A stretch of 14,441 nt of DNA from an uncultured Ruminococcus sp. (GTDB lineage: Bacteria > Bacillota > Clostridia > Oscillospirales > Acutalibacteraceae): NCBI GenBank assembly GCA_900554995.1, contig USJJ01000010.1, forward strand, positions 1 through 14,441. The letters are read 5' to 3'. Of the stretch, positions 7,278-14,441 are shown piece by piece. The first letter of the stretch is position 1. Each line of letters opens with the position of its first letter. The position numbers were made by a program, and so were the translations under genes. Under the pieces are notes generated by a model that made no database searches, was not told the origin of the DNA, and saw nothing but the letters and a program-made list of their open reading frames with translations.

Positions 7278-9548
7278 ATGTCAAATCAAACAGAAACAAA
7301 CCAGCTTTATGAAGTGGCGGAACGTATCCACGAAATGAGAGACATATGTGCCTTTACCGTTGAACAGATGGCGGAAAAGACCGAGGTCTCTGTTGAAACC
7401 TACAGACTTTATGAGAGCGGAACGGTAGATCTCCCGTTCACATTTATTCACAAATGTGCGCTTGCGTTTGACATCGGCATTACAGATCTTCTTGAAGGTC
7501 ACAGCGCCGTGCTTTCATCATATACCGTCACAAGAAAGGGCAAGGGTCAGATTACCGCCAGTGAAAACGGAATCGAGATTCAGAACCTTGCGCCGAAATT
7601 CAGAAAAAAGCTCTCCGAACCATACTGGGTTAGATATGAGTATGATGCGGAGCTTGAAAATAAACCGATTCACACTACAACTCACAGCGGTCAGGAATTT
7701 GACCTCGTTATCAGCGGTACTCTTAAGGTAAGAGTCGGCAATCATGAAGAGATTCTTCACGAGGGCGACAGCATCTACTATAACTCGTCAACTCCTCACG
7801 GAATGATAGCCATTGACGGCAGAGACTGCCTTTTCCTTGCAATGGTTATGGCAAGTGACGAGCCTGTTCAGAATATTTTGCATGAAAGAGCTGTTATGGG
7901 CGTTAAGGCTAAGGGCAGCTACGTTTGCGAGAAGTTTATCGACGCAACCGAGGACGAGAACGGCAACCTTGTTTCAATCGACTTCAATCACGAGGACGAA
8001 TTTAACTTTGCCTTTGATATCGTTGATAAGATTGCTAAGAAATCACCCGATAAGCGTGCTCTTGTTCATGTTGACCGTGACAAGACAGAGAGAATCTTCA
8101 CATTCAAGGATGTTAAAGAACATTCGGCTCAGGCGGCAAACTACTTCAAGTCGCTCGGTATCAAGAAGGGCGACAGAGTCATGCTTGTTCTCAAGCGTCA
8201 CTATCAGTTCTGGTTTGCTATCCTCGGTCTGCATAAGATAGGCGCAATTGCAATTCCTGCTACGAACCTTCTTGTTGACCACGATTTTGAGTACAGATTT
8301 GAGGCGGCAGGCGTTACCTCAATTCTTTGTACGGCTGACGGCGACACAGCCCATCAGGTCGATATCGCCGATGAAAATACACACACACTTGTCAACAAAA
8401 TCATAGTCGGCGGCGAGCGTGAAGGCTGGCACAACTTCGACAGCGAATATTGCCTGTTCTCAAGACGTTACAGGCGTGAGGAGGACGCACCGTGCGGAAA
8501 CGACCCGATGCTTATGTTCTTCACTTCGGGTACAACAGGTTATCCGAAAATCGCAACCCATTCCTACAAATATCCGCTCGGTCACTATATCACAGCAAAA
8601 TATTGGCACTGCGTAAGCAAGGACGGACTTCATCTTACTATCTCCGACACAGGCTGGGGCAAGGCTCTTTGGGGCAAGCTCTACGGACAGTGGCTCTGCG
8701 AGGGAGCCGTATTTGTATATAACTTCGATCGCTTCGATGCATCGGATATCCTTCCGATGTTCGCTAAGTATCATATAACAACGTTCTGTGCACCTCCGAC
8801 GATGTACAGAATGATGATAAAAGAGGATCTCGGCAAGTACGATCTTTCTTCCATCCGTCACGCAACAACAGCAGGTGAGGCTCTCAACCCCGAGGTATTC
8901 CGTCAGTTCTACAATGCTACGGGACTTGAGCTTATGGAGGGCTTCGGTCAGACGGAAATGACTCTCGGAATCGCAACCCTCACGGGTATGACTCCGAAGC
9001 CGGGCTCAATGGGCAAGCCGACACCGCTCTACGATATCAAAATTCTCCGTCCCGACGGAACGGAAGCCGACCTCGGTGAAACCGGTGAAATCTGCGTCAA
9101 TACCTCCGAAAAGGTACCGTGCGGAATATTCCTCGGCTATTACAGAAATCAGGAAAAAACAGACGAGGTTTGGCACGACGGCGTTTATCACACCGGTGAT
9201 ATCGCATGGCGAGATGAGGACGGTTACTTCTGGTATGTCGGCCGTATTGATGACGTTATCAAGTCTTCAGGCTACCGTATCGGACCGTTCGAGATCGAAA
9301 ATGTTATCATGGAGCTTCCTTATGTTCTTGAGTGCGGCGTTTCCGCTGCTCCCGACGATGTAAGAGGACAGGTTGTTAAGGCGTCCATTGTTCTTACCAA
9401 GGGCACAGAACCTACCGAGGAGCTCAAGAAAGAGATTCAGAACTACGTCAAGAAGCACACCGCTCCTTACAAGTACCCGAGAATCGTTGTATTCAAGGAT
9501 GAATTACCGAAGACTATAAGCGGCAAGATCATCCGTAACCAACTGTAA
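7278..9548 (+). CDS. Fusion: XRE helix-turn-helix + cupin + branched/medium-chain acyl-CoA synthetase
   Basis: 756-aa three-domain protein. Residues about 10-75 form an XRE-type helix-turn-helix (FTVEQMAEKTEVSVETYRLYESG). About 115-195 is a cupin barrel (TTTHSGQEFDLVISGTLKV, GDSIYYNSSTPHG), the layout of XRE-cupin regulators that sense small ligands. About 235-756 is an AMP-forming acyl-CoA synthetase close to the medium-chain (ACSM/MACS) type: FFTSGTTGYPK (414-424), EGFGQTE (554-560), YHTGD (637-641), hinge GRIDDVIKSSGYRIG (655-669), and the adenylation lysine K750 in LPKTISGKI. An archaeal member of this type is known to prefer 2-methylbutyrate. ATG 7278 is chosen for GGAGG (7265-7269); an in-frame ATG at 7125 lies inside the T-box. 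Under isoleucine T-box control it is a candidate 2-methylbutyrate:CoA ligase, possibly self-regulating. Domains are clear; substrate and DNA target are inferred. Confidence 0.9.
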   Translation: MSNQTETNQLYEVAERIHEMRDICAFTVEQMAEKTEVSVETYRLYESGTVDLPFTFIHKCALAFDIGITDLLEGHSAVLSSYTVTRKGKGQITASENGIEIQNLAPKFRKKLSEPYWVRYEYDAELENKPIHTTTHSGQEFDLVISGTLKVRVGNHEEILHEGDSIYYNSSTPHGMIAIDGRDCLFLAMVMASDEPVQNILHERAVMGVKAKGSYVCEKFIDATEDENGNLVSIDFNHEDEFNFAFDIVDKIAKKSPDKRALVHVDRDKTERIFTFKDVKEHSAQAANYFKSLGIKKGDRVMLVLKRHYQFWFAILGLHKIGAIAIPATNLLVDHDFEYRFEAAGVTSILCTADGDTAHQVDIADENTHTLVNKIIVGGEREGWHNFDSEYCLFSRRYRREEDAPCGNDPMLMFFTSGTTGYPKIATHSYKYPLGHYITAKYWHCVSKDGLHLTISDTGWGKALWGKLYGQWLCEGAVFVYNFDRFDASDILPMFAKYHITTFCAPPTMYRMMIKEDLGKYDLSSIRHATTAGEALNPEVFRQFYNATGLELMEGFGQTEMTLGIATLTGMTPKPGSMGKPTPLYDIKILRPDGTEADLGETGEICVNTSEKVPCGIFLGYYRNQEKTDEVWHDGVYHTGDIAWRDEDGYFWYVGRIDDVIKSSGYRIGPFEIENVIMELPYVLECGVSAAPDDVRGQVVKASIVLTKGTEPTEELKKEIQNYVKKHTAPYKYPRIVVFKDELPKTISGKIIRNQL

Positions 9549-9648
9549 AATCGTCCTCGGCACATTGCTTTCTTCGTTGGTGAGCCTCGAAATACACATA
9601 GTATTCCATCGGCGTGTTGCCTTGAGCTTCTTTACGATATTTTATCAT
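9529..9648 (-). other. Possible small antisense ORF or interspersed-repeat fragment
   Basis: The 129-nt gap between 9548 and 9678 holds no terminator and only weak promoter-like sequence on the + strand (TTGAGC at 9622, TATCAT at 9643, 15-bp spacing). On the - strand, ATG at 9648 opens a 39-aa frame (MIKYRKEAQGN, then TPMEYYVYFEAHQRRKQ) that runs into the 3' end of the synthetase gene and stops at 9529. Its composition is protein-like, but no ribosome site is well placed. It could be a tiny gene, a remnant, or part of a dispersed repeat. I do not assign a function. With no terminator here, isoleucine T-box read-through could extend into the next operon. Confidence 0.3.
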
Positions 9649-9677
9649 TTAATCATCAAACTTTCCGAGGTGAAAAT

Positions 9678-10334
9678 ATGAAGCGCATAACGCTTTTTGC
9701 CGGTCATTACGGCAGCGGAAAAACGAATATTGCCGTCAATTATGCTTTTAAGCTGAGACAGCAGGGTCTTGAGGTTGCGGTTGCCGACCTTGATATCGTC
9801 AATCCGTATTTCAGAACGAAAGACAGCGAAAAGGAGCTTAAAGAGGCCGGAATCAGGCTGATTTGTTCCGAGTTTGCAAGTTCCAACGTTGATTTGCCGT
9901 CGCTGCCGCAGGATATATATTCGGTTATTGACGACCGTTCCGAATTTGCCGTTATGGATATCGGCGGAGACGACAGGGGAGCTTATGCGCTCGGTCGCTA
10001 TTCGGAAAGCATAGTCCGTGAAAATGACTATGAAATGTACCTTGTAATAAATATGTACAGACCGCTGACAAGGGACGCTTACAGCACTCTTGAGGTCATG
10101 AACGAAATTGAGAAAGCCGCTTCAATGAAATTTACCGCTATAATAAACAATTCAAATCTCGGCGAGGAGACGACCGCACAGGATGTTCTCGATTCACTCA
10201 AATATGCCGACGAGGTTTCAAAGCTGACGGGACTTCCCGTTGCAATGACGACCGTTAAGAAAACACTCTATAAAGAACTGTACGGAAAAGTGGACAATAT
10301 GCTTCCGCTTACCCTGCAGGAGAAAATAAATTAG
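9678..10334 (+). CDS. P-loop NTPase (MinD/CobQ-like), oxidoreductase-associated
   Basis: 218-aa ATP-binding protein of the SIMIBI class. The Walker A motif is GHYGSGKT (9-16, with K15 and T16). VADLDIVNPYF (35-45) and VMDIGGDD (92-99) supply the acidic residues, and INNSN (156-160) sits where the base-recognition strand would be. It lacks the deviant KGGxGKT of true MinD/ParA proteins. GAGGTG (9667-9672) precedes the ATG. Its stop codon overlaps the AGGAGG of the ferredoxin subunit 12 nt downstream, so it is the first gene of the oxidoreductase operon. Such NTPases are often found next to 2-oxoacid:ferredoxin oxidoreductase genes, where a role in maturation or cofactor insertion is plausible but unproven. 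Confidence 0.8.
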   Translation: MKRITLFAGHYGSGKTNIAVNYAFKLRQQGLEVAVADLDIVNPYFRTKDSEKELKEAGIRLICSEFASSNVDLPSLPQDIYSVIDDRSEFAVMDIGGDDRGAYALGRYSESIVRENDYEMYLVINMYRPLTRDAYSTLEVMNEIEKAASMKFTAIINNSNLGEETTAQDVLDSLKYADEVSKLTGLPVAMTTVKKTLYKELYGKVDNMLPLTLQEKIN

Positions 10335-10346
10335 GAGGAATGTCAA

Positions 10347-10553
10347 ATGGCTAAAGTAACATTCAAAACAGACCTTTGCAAGGGTTGCGGACTTTGCGTG
10401 AACGCTTGTCCCAAGGGAATAGTTCACTTGTCAGAGACAACGCTGAACAACAAGGGACATCATCCCGCAGTTGTGACAGAGCAGGAAAAATGTATAGGCT
10501 GCGCATTCTGCGCAACGATGTGTCCCGATTGTGTTATTACGGTAGAGAGGTGA
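10347..10553 (+). CDS. 2-oxoacid:ferredoxin oxidoreductase, delta (2[4Fe-4S]) subunit
   Basis: 68-aa ferredoxin-like subunit carrying two CxxCxxCxxxC clusters: C11, C14, C17, C21 and C49, C52, C55, C59. It passes electrons between the TPP site of the beta subunit and external ferredoxin. Its size matches free-standing KorD/VorD-type delta subunits. A strong AGGAGG (10333-10338) precedes the ATG. The stop is 5 nt before the alpha subunit start. Confidence 0.94.
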   Translation: MAKVTFKTDLCKGCGLCVNACPKGIVHLSETTLNNKGHHPAVVTEQEKCIGCAFCATMCPDCVITVER

Positions 10554-10558
10554 AGAAA

Positions 10559-11617
10559 ATGTCAGATAAAGTTTTAATGAAAGGCAACGAAGCGATCGCC
10601 GAGGCTGCTATCAGGGCAGGCTGCCGCCATTACTTCGGTTATCCTATCACTCCGCAGACAGAGGTTGCGGCCTATATGTCAAAGCGTATGCCGAAGATCG
10701 GCGGAACCTTCCTTCAGGCGGAGAGTGAAATTGCCGCCATCAATATGGTTATCGGCGTTTCGTCAACAGGCAAGAGAGTCATGACCTCCTCTTCCAGCCC
10801 GGGAGTTTCGCTTAAAAGTGAGGGTATATCATACCTCGCAGGCTGTGACCTTCCCGCGCTCGTTGTCAACGTTCAGCGTGGCGGTCCGGGACTCGGCGGA
10901 ATTCAGCCCTCACAGTCTGATTACTGGCAGTCAACAAAGGGCGGCGGACACGGCGATTACCACAATATCGTACTTGCTCCGGCTTCTGTTCAGGAAATGG
11001 CAAGCCTTACGGTCAAGGGATTTGAGCTTGCAGACAAATACAGAATGGTTGCAATGATCCTTGCCGACGGTACAATGGGTCAGATGATGGAACCTGTTTC
11101 TCTCGATGTTGCCGAGGTTACTCCGGTTGAAAAGCCGTGGGCACTCACAGGAACAAAGTGCGAGAGAGAGCACAACATAGTCAATTCGCTTTACCTCAAA
11201 CCCGAGGAGCTTGAAATAAAGAACTTTGAGAGATATCAGAAGTACAAGACGATTGAAGAAAACGAAACAATGTATGAGGAATATCTCATGGAGGACGCCG
11301 AGATTTGCGTAGTTGCGTTCGGCATTACTGCCCGAGTTGCAAAGAATGCAGTCAACGAGGCTCGCAAGAGAGGCGTCAAGGTCGGTATGATTAGACCGAT
11401 CACACTCTGGCCGTTCCCGACAAAGCCGCTCAGTGCCGCCGCCGAGAAGTGCAAGAGATTTATAACAGTTGAAATGAATATGGGTCAGATGATCGACGAT
11501 GTAAAGCTTGCAATCGACTGCAAGAGACCGGTTGACCTTTGCAACCGTGTCGGCGGTATGATCCCGACTCCGGAAGATGTTCTTTCGGCAATTATGACTA
11601 ACGGAGGTGCAGAATAA
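10559..11617 (+). CDS. vorB: 2-oxoacid (2-ketoisovalerate):ferredoxin oxidoreductase, alpha subunit
   Basis: 352-aa alpha subunit of a four-subunit KOR/VOR enzyme, which interconverts a 2-oxoacid plus CoA with an acyl-CoA, CO2 and reduced ferredoxin. The start is ATG 10559 after GAGAGGTG; a longer in-frame start at 10376 would run back through the ferredoxin gene and is rejected. Family landmarks are GYPITPQTE (27-35), TSSSSPG (76-82) and QRGGPGLGG (106-114), followed by the C-terminal transketolase-like domain ([10 protein letters not shown]). Length and sequence resemble VorB, the 2-ketoisovalerate type, but KOR and VOR cannot be told apart with certainty by eye. The following branched-chain aminotransferase and the two T-boxes upstream favour branched 2-oxoacids. 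Run in reverse it would carboxylate isovaleryl-CoA or 2-methylbutyryl-CoA. Confidence 0.92.
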   Translation: MSDKVLMKGNEAIAEAAIRAGCRHYFGYPITPQTEVAAYMSKRMPKIGGTFLQAESEIAAINMVIGVSSTGKRVMTSSSSPGVSLKSEGISYLAGCDLPALVVNVQRGGPGLGGIQPSQSDYWQSTKGGGHGDYHNIVLAPASVQEMASLTVKGFELADKYRMVAMILADGTMGQMMEPVSLDVAEVTPVEKPWALTGTKCEREHNIVNSLYLKPEELEIKNFERYQKYKTIEENETMYEEYLMEDAEICVVAFGITARVAKNAVNEARKRGVKVGMIRPITLWPFPTKPLSAAAEKCKRFITVEMNMGQMIDDVKLAIDCKRPVDLCNRVGGMIPTPEDVLSAIMTNGGAE

Positions 11618-12372
11618 TGTCAGTTGTATTTGAAAAACCGAAATCATTGACAGACGCAACGCTTCACTATTGCCCGGGCTGTACTCACGGTATTATTCAC
11701 CGTCTTGTTGCCGAGGTAATTGACGAGCTTGGAATCGAGGGCGATACTATCGGTGTCGCATCGGTCGGTTGCTCCGTTATGGCATATAACTATTTCACCT
11801 GCGACTTTGTTCAGGCGGCTCACGGACGTGCTCCCGCTGTTGCAACAGGCGTAAAAAGAAGCGACCCGTCAAAGGTTGTATTTACATATCAGGGCGACGG
11901 CGATCTTGCCGCTATCGGTACTGCCGAGACGGTTCATGCTGCCGCAAGACGTGAGAATATCACCGTAATTTTCGTCAACAACGCCATCTACGGTATGACC
12001 GGCGGTCAAATGGCTCCGACAACTCTTCCCGGCCAGGTCACTCAGACCTCTCCTTACGGCAGAGACGTAAACACGGTCGGCTATCCCGTTAAGGTTTGCG
12101 AGCTTCTTTCAAACGTTGACGGCGCAGCATACCTTGAGAGAGTTGCCGTTAACAATGTCAAGAACGTCAAGAACGCAAAGAAGGCAATCAAAAAGGCTTT
12201 CAAGAATCAGATTGAGGGCAAGGGCTTCTCACTCGTTGAGGTTATTTCAACCTGTCCGACAAACTGGGGTATGACTCCGCAGAAGGCTCTTGACTGGGCA
12301 GAGGAGAATATGATTCCTTATTATCCTCTCGGCGTCTACAAGGATATCTATGCAAAGGAGGAAGAAAAATGA
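11617..12372 (+). CDS. 2-oxoacid:ferredoxin oxidoreductase, beta (TPP-binding) subunit
   Basis: 251-aa catalytic subunit holding thiamine pyrophosphate. The TPP motif runs from GDGD (93-96) to NN (121-122). The N-terminal YCPGC (18-22) is typical of KorB-type beta subunits, as is the STCPTNWG stretch (211-218). The start codon shares its A with the alpha stop (TAATG overlap), and GGAGG (11603-11607) lies inside the alpha gene, so the two are translationally coupled. With alpha, gamma and delta it makes the complete enzyme. No pyruvate-type (POR) domain fusion is present. Confidence 0.93.
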   Translation: MSVVFEKPKSLTDATLHYCPGCTHGIIHRLVAEVIDELGIEGDTIGVASVGCSVMAYNYFTCDFVQAAHGRAPAVATGVKRSDPSKVVFTYQGDGDLAAIGTAETVHAAARRENITVIFVNNAIYGMTGGQMAPTTLPGQVTQTSPYGRDVNTVGYPVKVCELLSNVDGAAYLERVAVNNVKNVKNAKKAIKKAFKNQIEGKGFSLVEVISTCPTNWGMTPQKALDWAEENMIPYYPLGVYKDIYAKEEEK

Positions 12373-12908
12373 GCAACACTTGCAGAATGTTATTCGCGGG
12401 CTTCGGCGGACAGGGTATTCTGTTCGCAGGCAAATTCCTTGCATATAAAGGACTTATCGAGGGCAAGCAGGTAAGCTGGCTTCCTTCCTACGGTCCCGAA
12501 ATGAGAGGCGGTACTGCTAACTGTTCGGTAATCATCAGCGACGAGCCGATAGGCTCTCCGATCGTTGACAAGCCGGACGTACTTGTTGCAATGAATCTTC
12601 CGTCACTTGAAAAATATGAAAACGAAGTGGTCAGCGGTGGAAAGATTTTTGTCGATTCTACAATGATTGACAAAAAGGTTGACAGAACGGATGTGGACGT
12701 ATATTATATACCTGCAACGAAGATGGCGAACGATAACGGAACGCCGACGCTTGCCAATATGATTATCACGGGCAAGATTCTCAAAGAAGTGCCGCAGTTT
12801 TCAATTGACTATACCGATGACGCACTCAAAAAGGTCGTTTCCGCCCGTCACCTTGATCTCCTTGATGTAAACAAGGGTGCCGTCAAGGCAGGCTATGACT
12901 ATGAATAA
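12369..12908 (+). CDS. 2-oxoacid:ferredoxin oxidoreductase, gamma subunit
   Basis: 179-aa gamma subunit, the usual KorC/VorC size. It starts with the family signature [12 protein letters not shown] (10-21) and has [14 protein letters not shown] (39-52). Gamma subunits bind the CoA moiety in related structures. It overlaps the beta stop by 4 nt (ATGA), with AAGGAGG (12355-12361) in the end of the beta gene. It completes the delta-alpha-beta-gamma order. Confidence 0.93.
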   Translation: MSNTCRMLFAGFGGQGILFAGKFLAYKGLIEGKQVSWLPSYGPEMRGGTANCSVIISDEPIGSPIVDKPDVLVAMNLPSLEKYENEVVSGGKIFVDSTMIDKKVDRTDVDVYYIPATKMANDNGTPTLANMIITGKILKEVPQFSIDYTDDALKKVVSARHLDLLDVNKGAVKAGYDYE

Positions 12909-13701
12909 TAAGATGAGGATTTCCTGTATTCAGCTTGATATGAAACTCGGCGACGTTGAGTATAACTACACCGAGGCTCTCAGGCTGATAAGAGAGACTG
13001 TTGAAAAAGAAAAATCCGACGTTGTTGTTCTTCCCGAAACATGGACAACGGGTTTCTATCCCAAGGAAAACCTTGCGGATTATTGCGACAGAGACGGCGA
13101 GAGGGTAAAAAAGACTTTCTCGGCTTTGGCAAAGGAGCTTAACGTAAACATCGTTGCGGGCAGTATTGCCAATGAGAAGAACGGCGGAATTTACAACACG
13201 GCTTTTGTTTTCAGCCGTGAGGGTGAAGTCGTTGCCGAATATGACAAGACGCACCTTTTTACTCCGATGGACGAGCACAGGTTTTTCAGCTTCGGCAAAA
13301 ATCTTGTGACATTCGAGCTTGACGGACATAAGTGCGGAATTGTTATCTGCTACGATATCCGATTCTGCGAGCTTATCAGAAGCCTTGCGCTCAAGGGCAT
13401 CGACATGCTCTTTATGGTGTCCCAATGGCCGCTGGTCAGAACCTCTCATATTGTTACGCTCACAAGGGCGAGAGCGATTGAAAATCAGATGTTTGTTGTC
13501 TGCTGCAATTCCTGCGGCAAAACTCCTGACGCTGTATTCGGAGGCCATTCGCAGATAATCGACCCGTGGGGCGAGGTTCTCGGTGCGGCAGGCGAGCAGC
13601 AGGAGGTTATAACAGCCGACTGCGATTTCGGAATAATTAAGGATATCAGAAATTCGATAAACGTTTTCAATGACAGAAAACCCGATCTCTATGAATTATA
13701 A
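12901..13701 (+). CDS. Nitrilase-superfamily amidohydrolase, omega-amidase-like
   Basis: 266-aa carbon-nitrogen hydrolase with the complete Glu-Lys-Cys triad: E46 in VLPETW, K116 in YDKTHLF and C150 in VICYDIRF. This is the usual size for a single-domain nitrilase. The sequence resembles omega-amidases (NIT2/YafV/MtnU type), which remove ammonia from 2-oxoglutaramate-like products of glutamine transamination. It sits directly before an aminotransferase gene, which fits a role in pulling transamination forward. Start choice is uncertain: ATGs at 12895, 12901 and 12913 are in frame; 12901 has AGGCAGG 8 nt upstream. It overlaps the end of the gamma gene by 8 nt, so it belongs to the same operon. 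Confidence 0.82.
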   Translation: MNNKMRISCIQLDMKLGDVEYNYTEALRLIRETVEKEKSDVVVLPETWTTGFYPKENLADYCDRDGERVKKTFSALAKELNVNIVAGSIANEKNGGIYNTAFVFSREGEVVAEYDKTHLFTPMDEHRFFSFGKNLVTFELDGHKCGIVICYDIRFCELIRSLALKGIDMLFMVSQWPLVRTSHIVTLTRARAIENQMFVVCCNSCGKTPDAVFGGHSQIIDPWGEVLGAAGEQQEVITADCDFGIIKDIRNSINVFNDRKPDLYEL

Positions 13702-13729
13702 TAATAATGCTTTGAAAGGAGCGACAGAA

Positions 13730-14441
13730 ATGTATAAATTTCCAGTAACAAGAACTACACACCCAAAGGAGAAGCCGGATCAGAAGAAGCTCGGCTTCGG
13801 TAAGTATTTCACAGATCATATGTTTATGATCGACTATGATGAGGGTCAGGGCTGGCACGACGGAAGAATTGTTCCGCATGAGCCGATCGCCATTGAGCCT
13901 GCATCATGCGTGCTCCACTATGCCCAGATGATGTTCGAGGGCATGAAGGCATATAAAACTCCGTCGGGCGACATTCAGCTTTTCCGACCGGATCAGAACT
14001 TTGAGCGTATGAACAGAACCAATGACCGTATGTGTATCCCTCATATGGAAAAGGATATTTTCTTTGACGCTATCAATCAGCTTATCGCAGTCGATAAGGA
14101 CTGGGTTCCTTCTGAGCCGGGCACAGCTCTTTATATCAGACCGTTCATTTTCGGCGATGAGGTTTCGTTCAGCGTTCTTCCTGCAAAGCATTATCGTTTT
14201 ATCATCATTCTTTGTCCGGTTGGTTCTTACTATGCCGCAAACGACGGCGGACTTCACACAACGAGAATTTATGTTGAGGACGAATTTATCCGTGCGGCTG
14301 TCGGAGGCACAGGCTTCGCAAAGTGCGGCGGCAACTATGCAGGCGGTATGAAAGCATCCGCTAAGGCTATGGAGCACGACTGCAAGGACGTTCTTTGGCT
14401 TGATGCGGCAGAGCATAAATATGTTGAGGAAATCGGCACTT
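13730..14441 (+). CDS. ilvE: Branched-chain amino acid aminotransferase (3' end outside window)
   Basis: The first 237 residues of a PLP-dependent fold-type IV aminotransferase that interconverts leucine, isoleucine and valine with their 2-oxoacids, using glutamate/2-oxoglutarate. The N-terminal FGKYFTDHMF, GWHDGRIVPHE and FEGMKAY are typical of the long BCAT group shared by Firmicutes and eukaryotes. ALYIRPFIFG (133-142) and the PLP lysine K198 in GFAKCGGNYAGG are present. The frame stays open to the window edge with no stop, so the gene is cut, not broken. AAAGGAG (13715-13721) precedes the ATG at 8-nt spacing. It follows the nitrilase by 28 nt, with no terminator, so it likely ends or continues the oxidoreductase operon, giving the last step from branched 2-oxoacid to amino acid. 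Confidence 0.94.
   Translation, partial: MYKFPVTRTTHPKEKPDQKKLGFGKYFTDHMFMIDYDEGQGWHDGRIVPHEPIAIEPASCVLHYAQMMFEGMKAYKTPSGDIQLFRPDQNFERMNRTNDRMCIPHMEKDIFFDAINQLIAVDKDWVPSEPGTALYIRPFIFGDEVSFSVLPAKHYRFIIILCPVGSYYAANDGGLHTTRIYVEDEFIRAAVGGTGFAKCGGNYAGGMKASAKAMEHDCKDVLWLDAAEHKYVEEIGT

Noticed and set aside
10376..10558. Upstream extension of the alpha subunit frame
   Set aside because: It reads through the ferredoxin gene in another frame and does not resemble the protein family; ATG 10559 fits family length and ribosome site.
10347..12908. Calling the oxidoreductase a 2-oxoglutarate (KOR) or pyruvate (POR) enzyme
   Set aside because: Not a POR by domain layout. KOR cannot be excluded by eye, but the VorB-like alpha subunit, the aminotransferase and the T-box context favour branched 2-oxoacids.
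1..14441. CRISPR arrays, tRNA/rRNA genes, insertion sequences, phage genes
   Set aside because: No regularly spaced repeats, no tRNA or rRNA sequence, and no transposase or integrase frame seen on either strand.

Overview
The window looks like the chromosome of an anaerobic Firmicute of the Clostridia, most likely a Ruminococcus-like gut or rumen bacterium. The signs are two T-box leaders, strong AGGAGG-type ribosome sites, tightly packed or overlapping genes, a ferredoxin-dependent 2-oxoacid oxidoreductase, and pentose/deoxyhexose catabolism. All confident genes lie on the + strand. The genus is inferred from style and gene content, not from a marker gene.

Region 1 (1-2549) is sugar catabolism: an AraB-type ribulokinase followed, behind its own probable promoter, by a RhaD-type rhamnulose-1-phosphate aldolase.

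Region 2 (2549-6869) begins with an operator-like palindrome, a promoter and a T-box leader whose specifier reads CUC (Leu). It drives a translationally coupled pair: a 2-isopropylmalate-synthase-like protein whose metal-binding residues are replaced, and a fusion of a sugar-isomerase-type TIM barrel with an acyl-CoA synthetase.

Region 3 (6871-9548) repeats the same control layout. The same 15-bp palindrome, inverted, lies at the same 59-bp distance from the -10 box, followed by a T-box whose specifier reads AUC (Ile). It drives a second acyl-CoA synthetase, of the medium/branched-chain type, fused to an N-terminal XRE helix-turn-helix and a cupin domain.

Region 4 (9678-14441) is a compact operon: a P-loop NTPase, the four subunits of a 2-oxoacid:ferredoxin oxidoreductase (delta, alpha, beta, gamma; the alpha subunit is VorB-like), an omega-amidase-like nitrilase, and a branched-chain aminotransferase cut off by the window end.

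Read together, regions 2-4 suggest a salvage route that makes branched-chain amino acids from branched short-chain fatty acids. Isovalerate or 2-methylbutyrate would be activated to the CoA ester, reductively carboxylated by the ferredoxin enzyme to the 2-oxoacid, and transaminated to leucine or isoleucine. This chemistry is known physiologically in rumen bacteria that require branched-chain volatile fatty acids. What looks new is the genetic wiring: one acyl-CoA synthetase under a leucine T-box, its paralogue under an isoleucine T-box, a shared upstream operator, and an enzyme carrying its own DNA-binding and ligand-sensing domains. Substrates are inferred from context and are not proven by the sequence.
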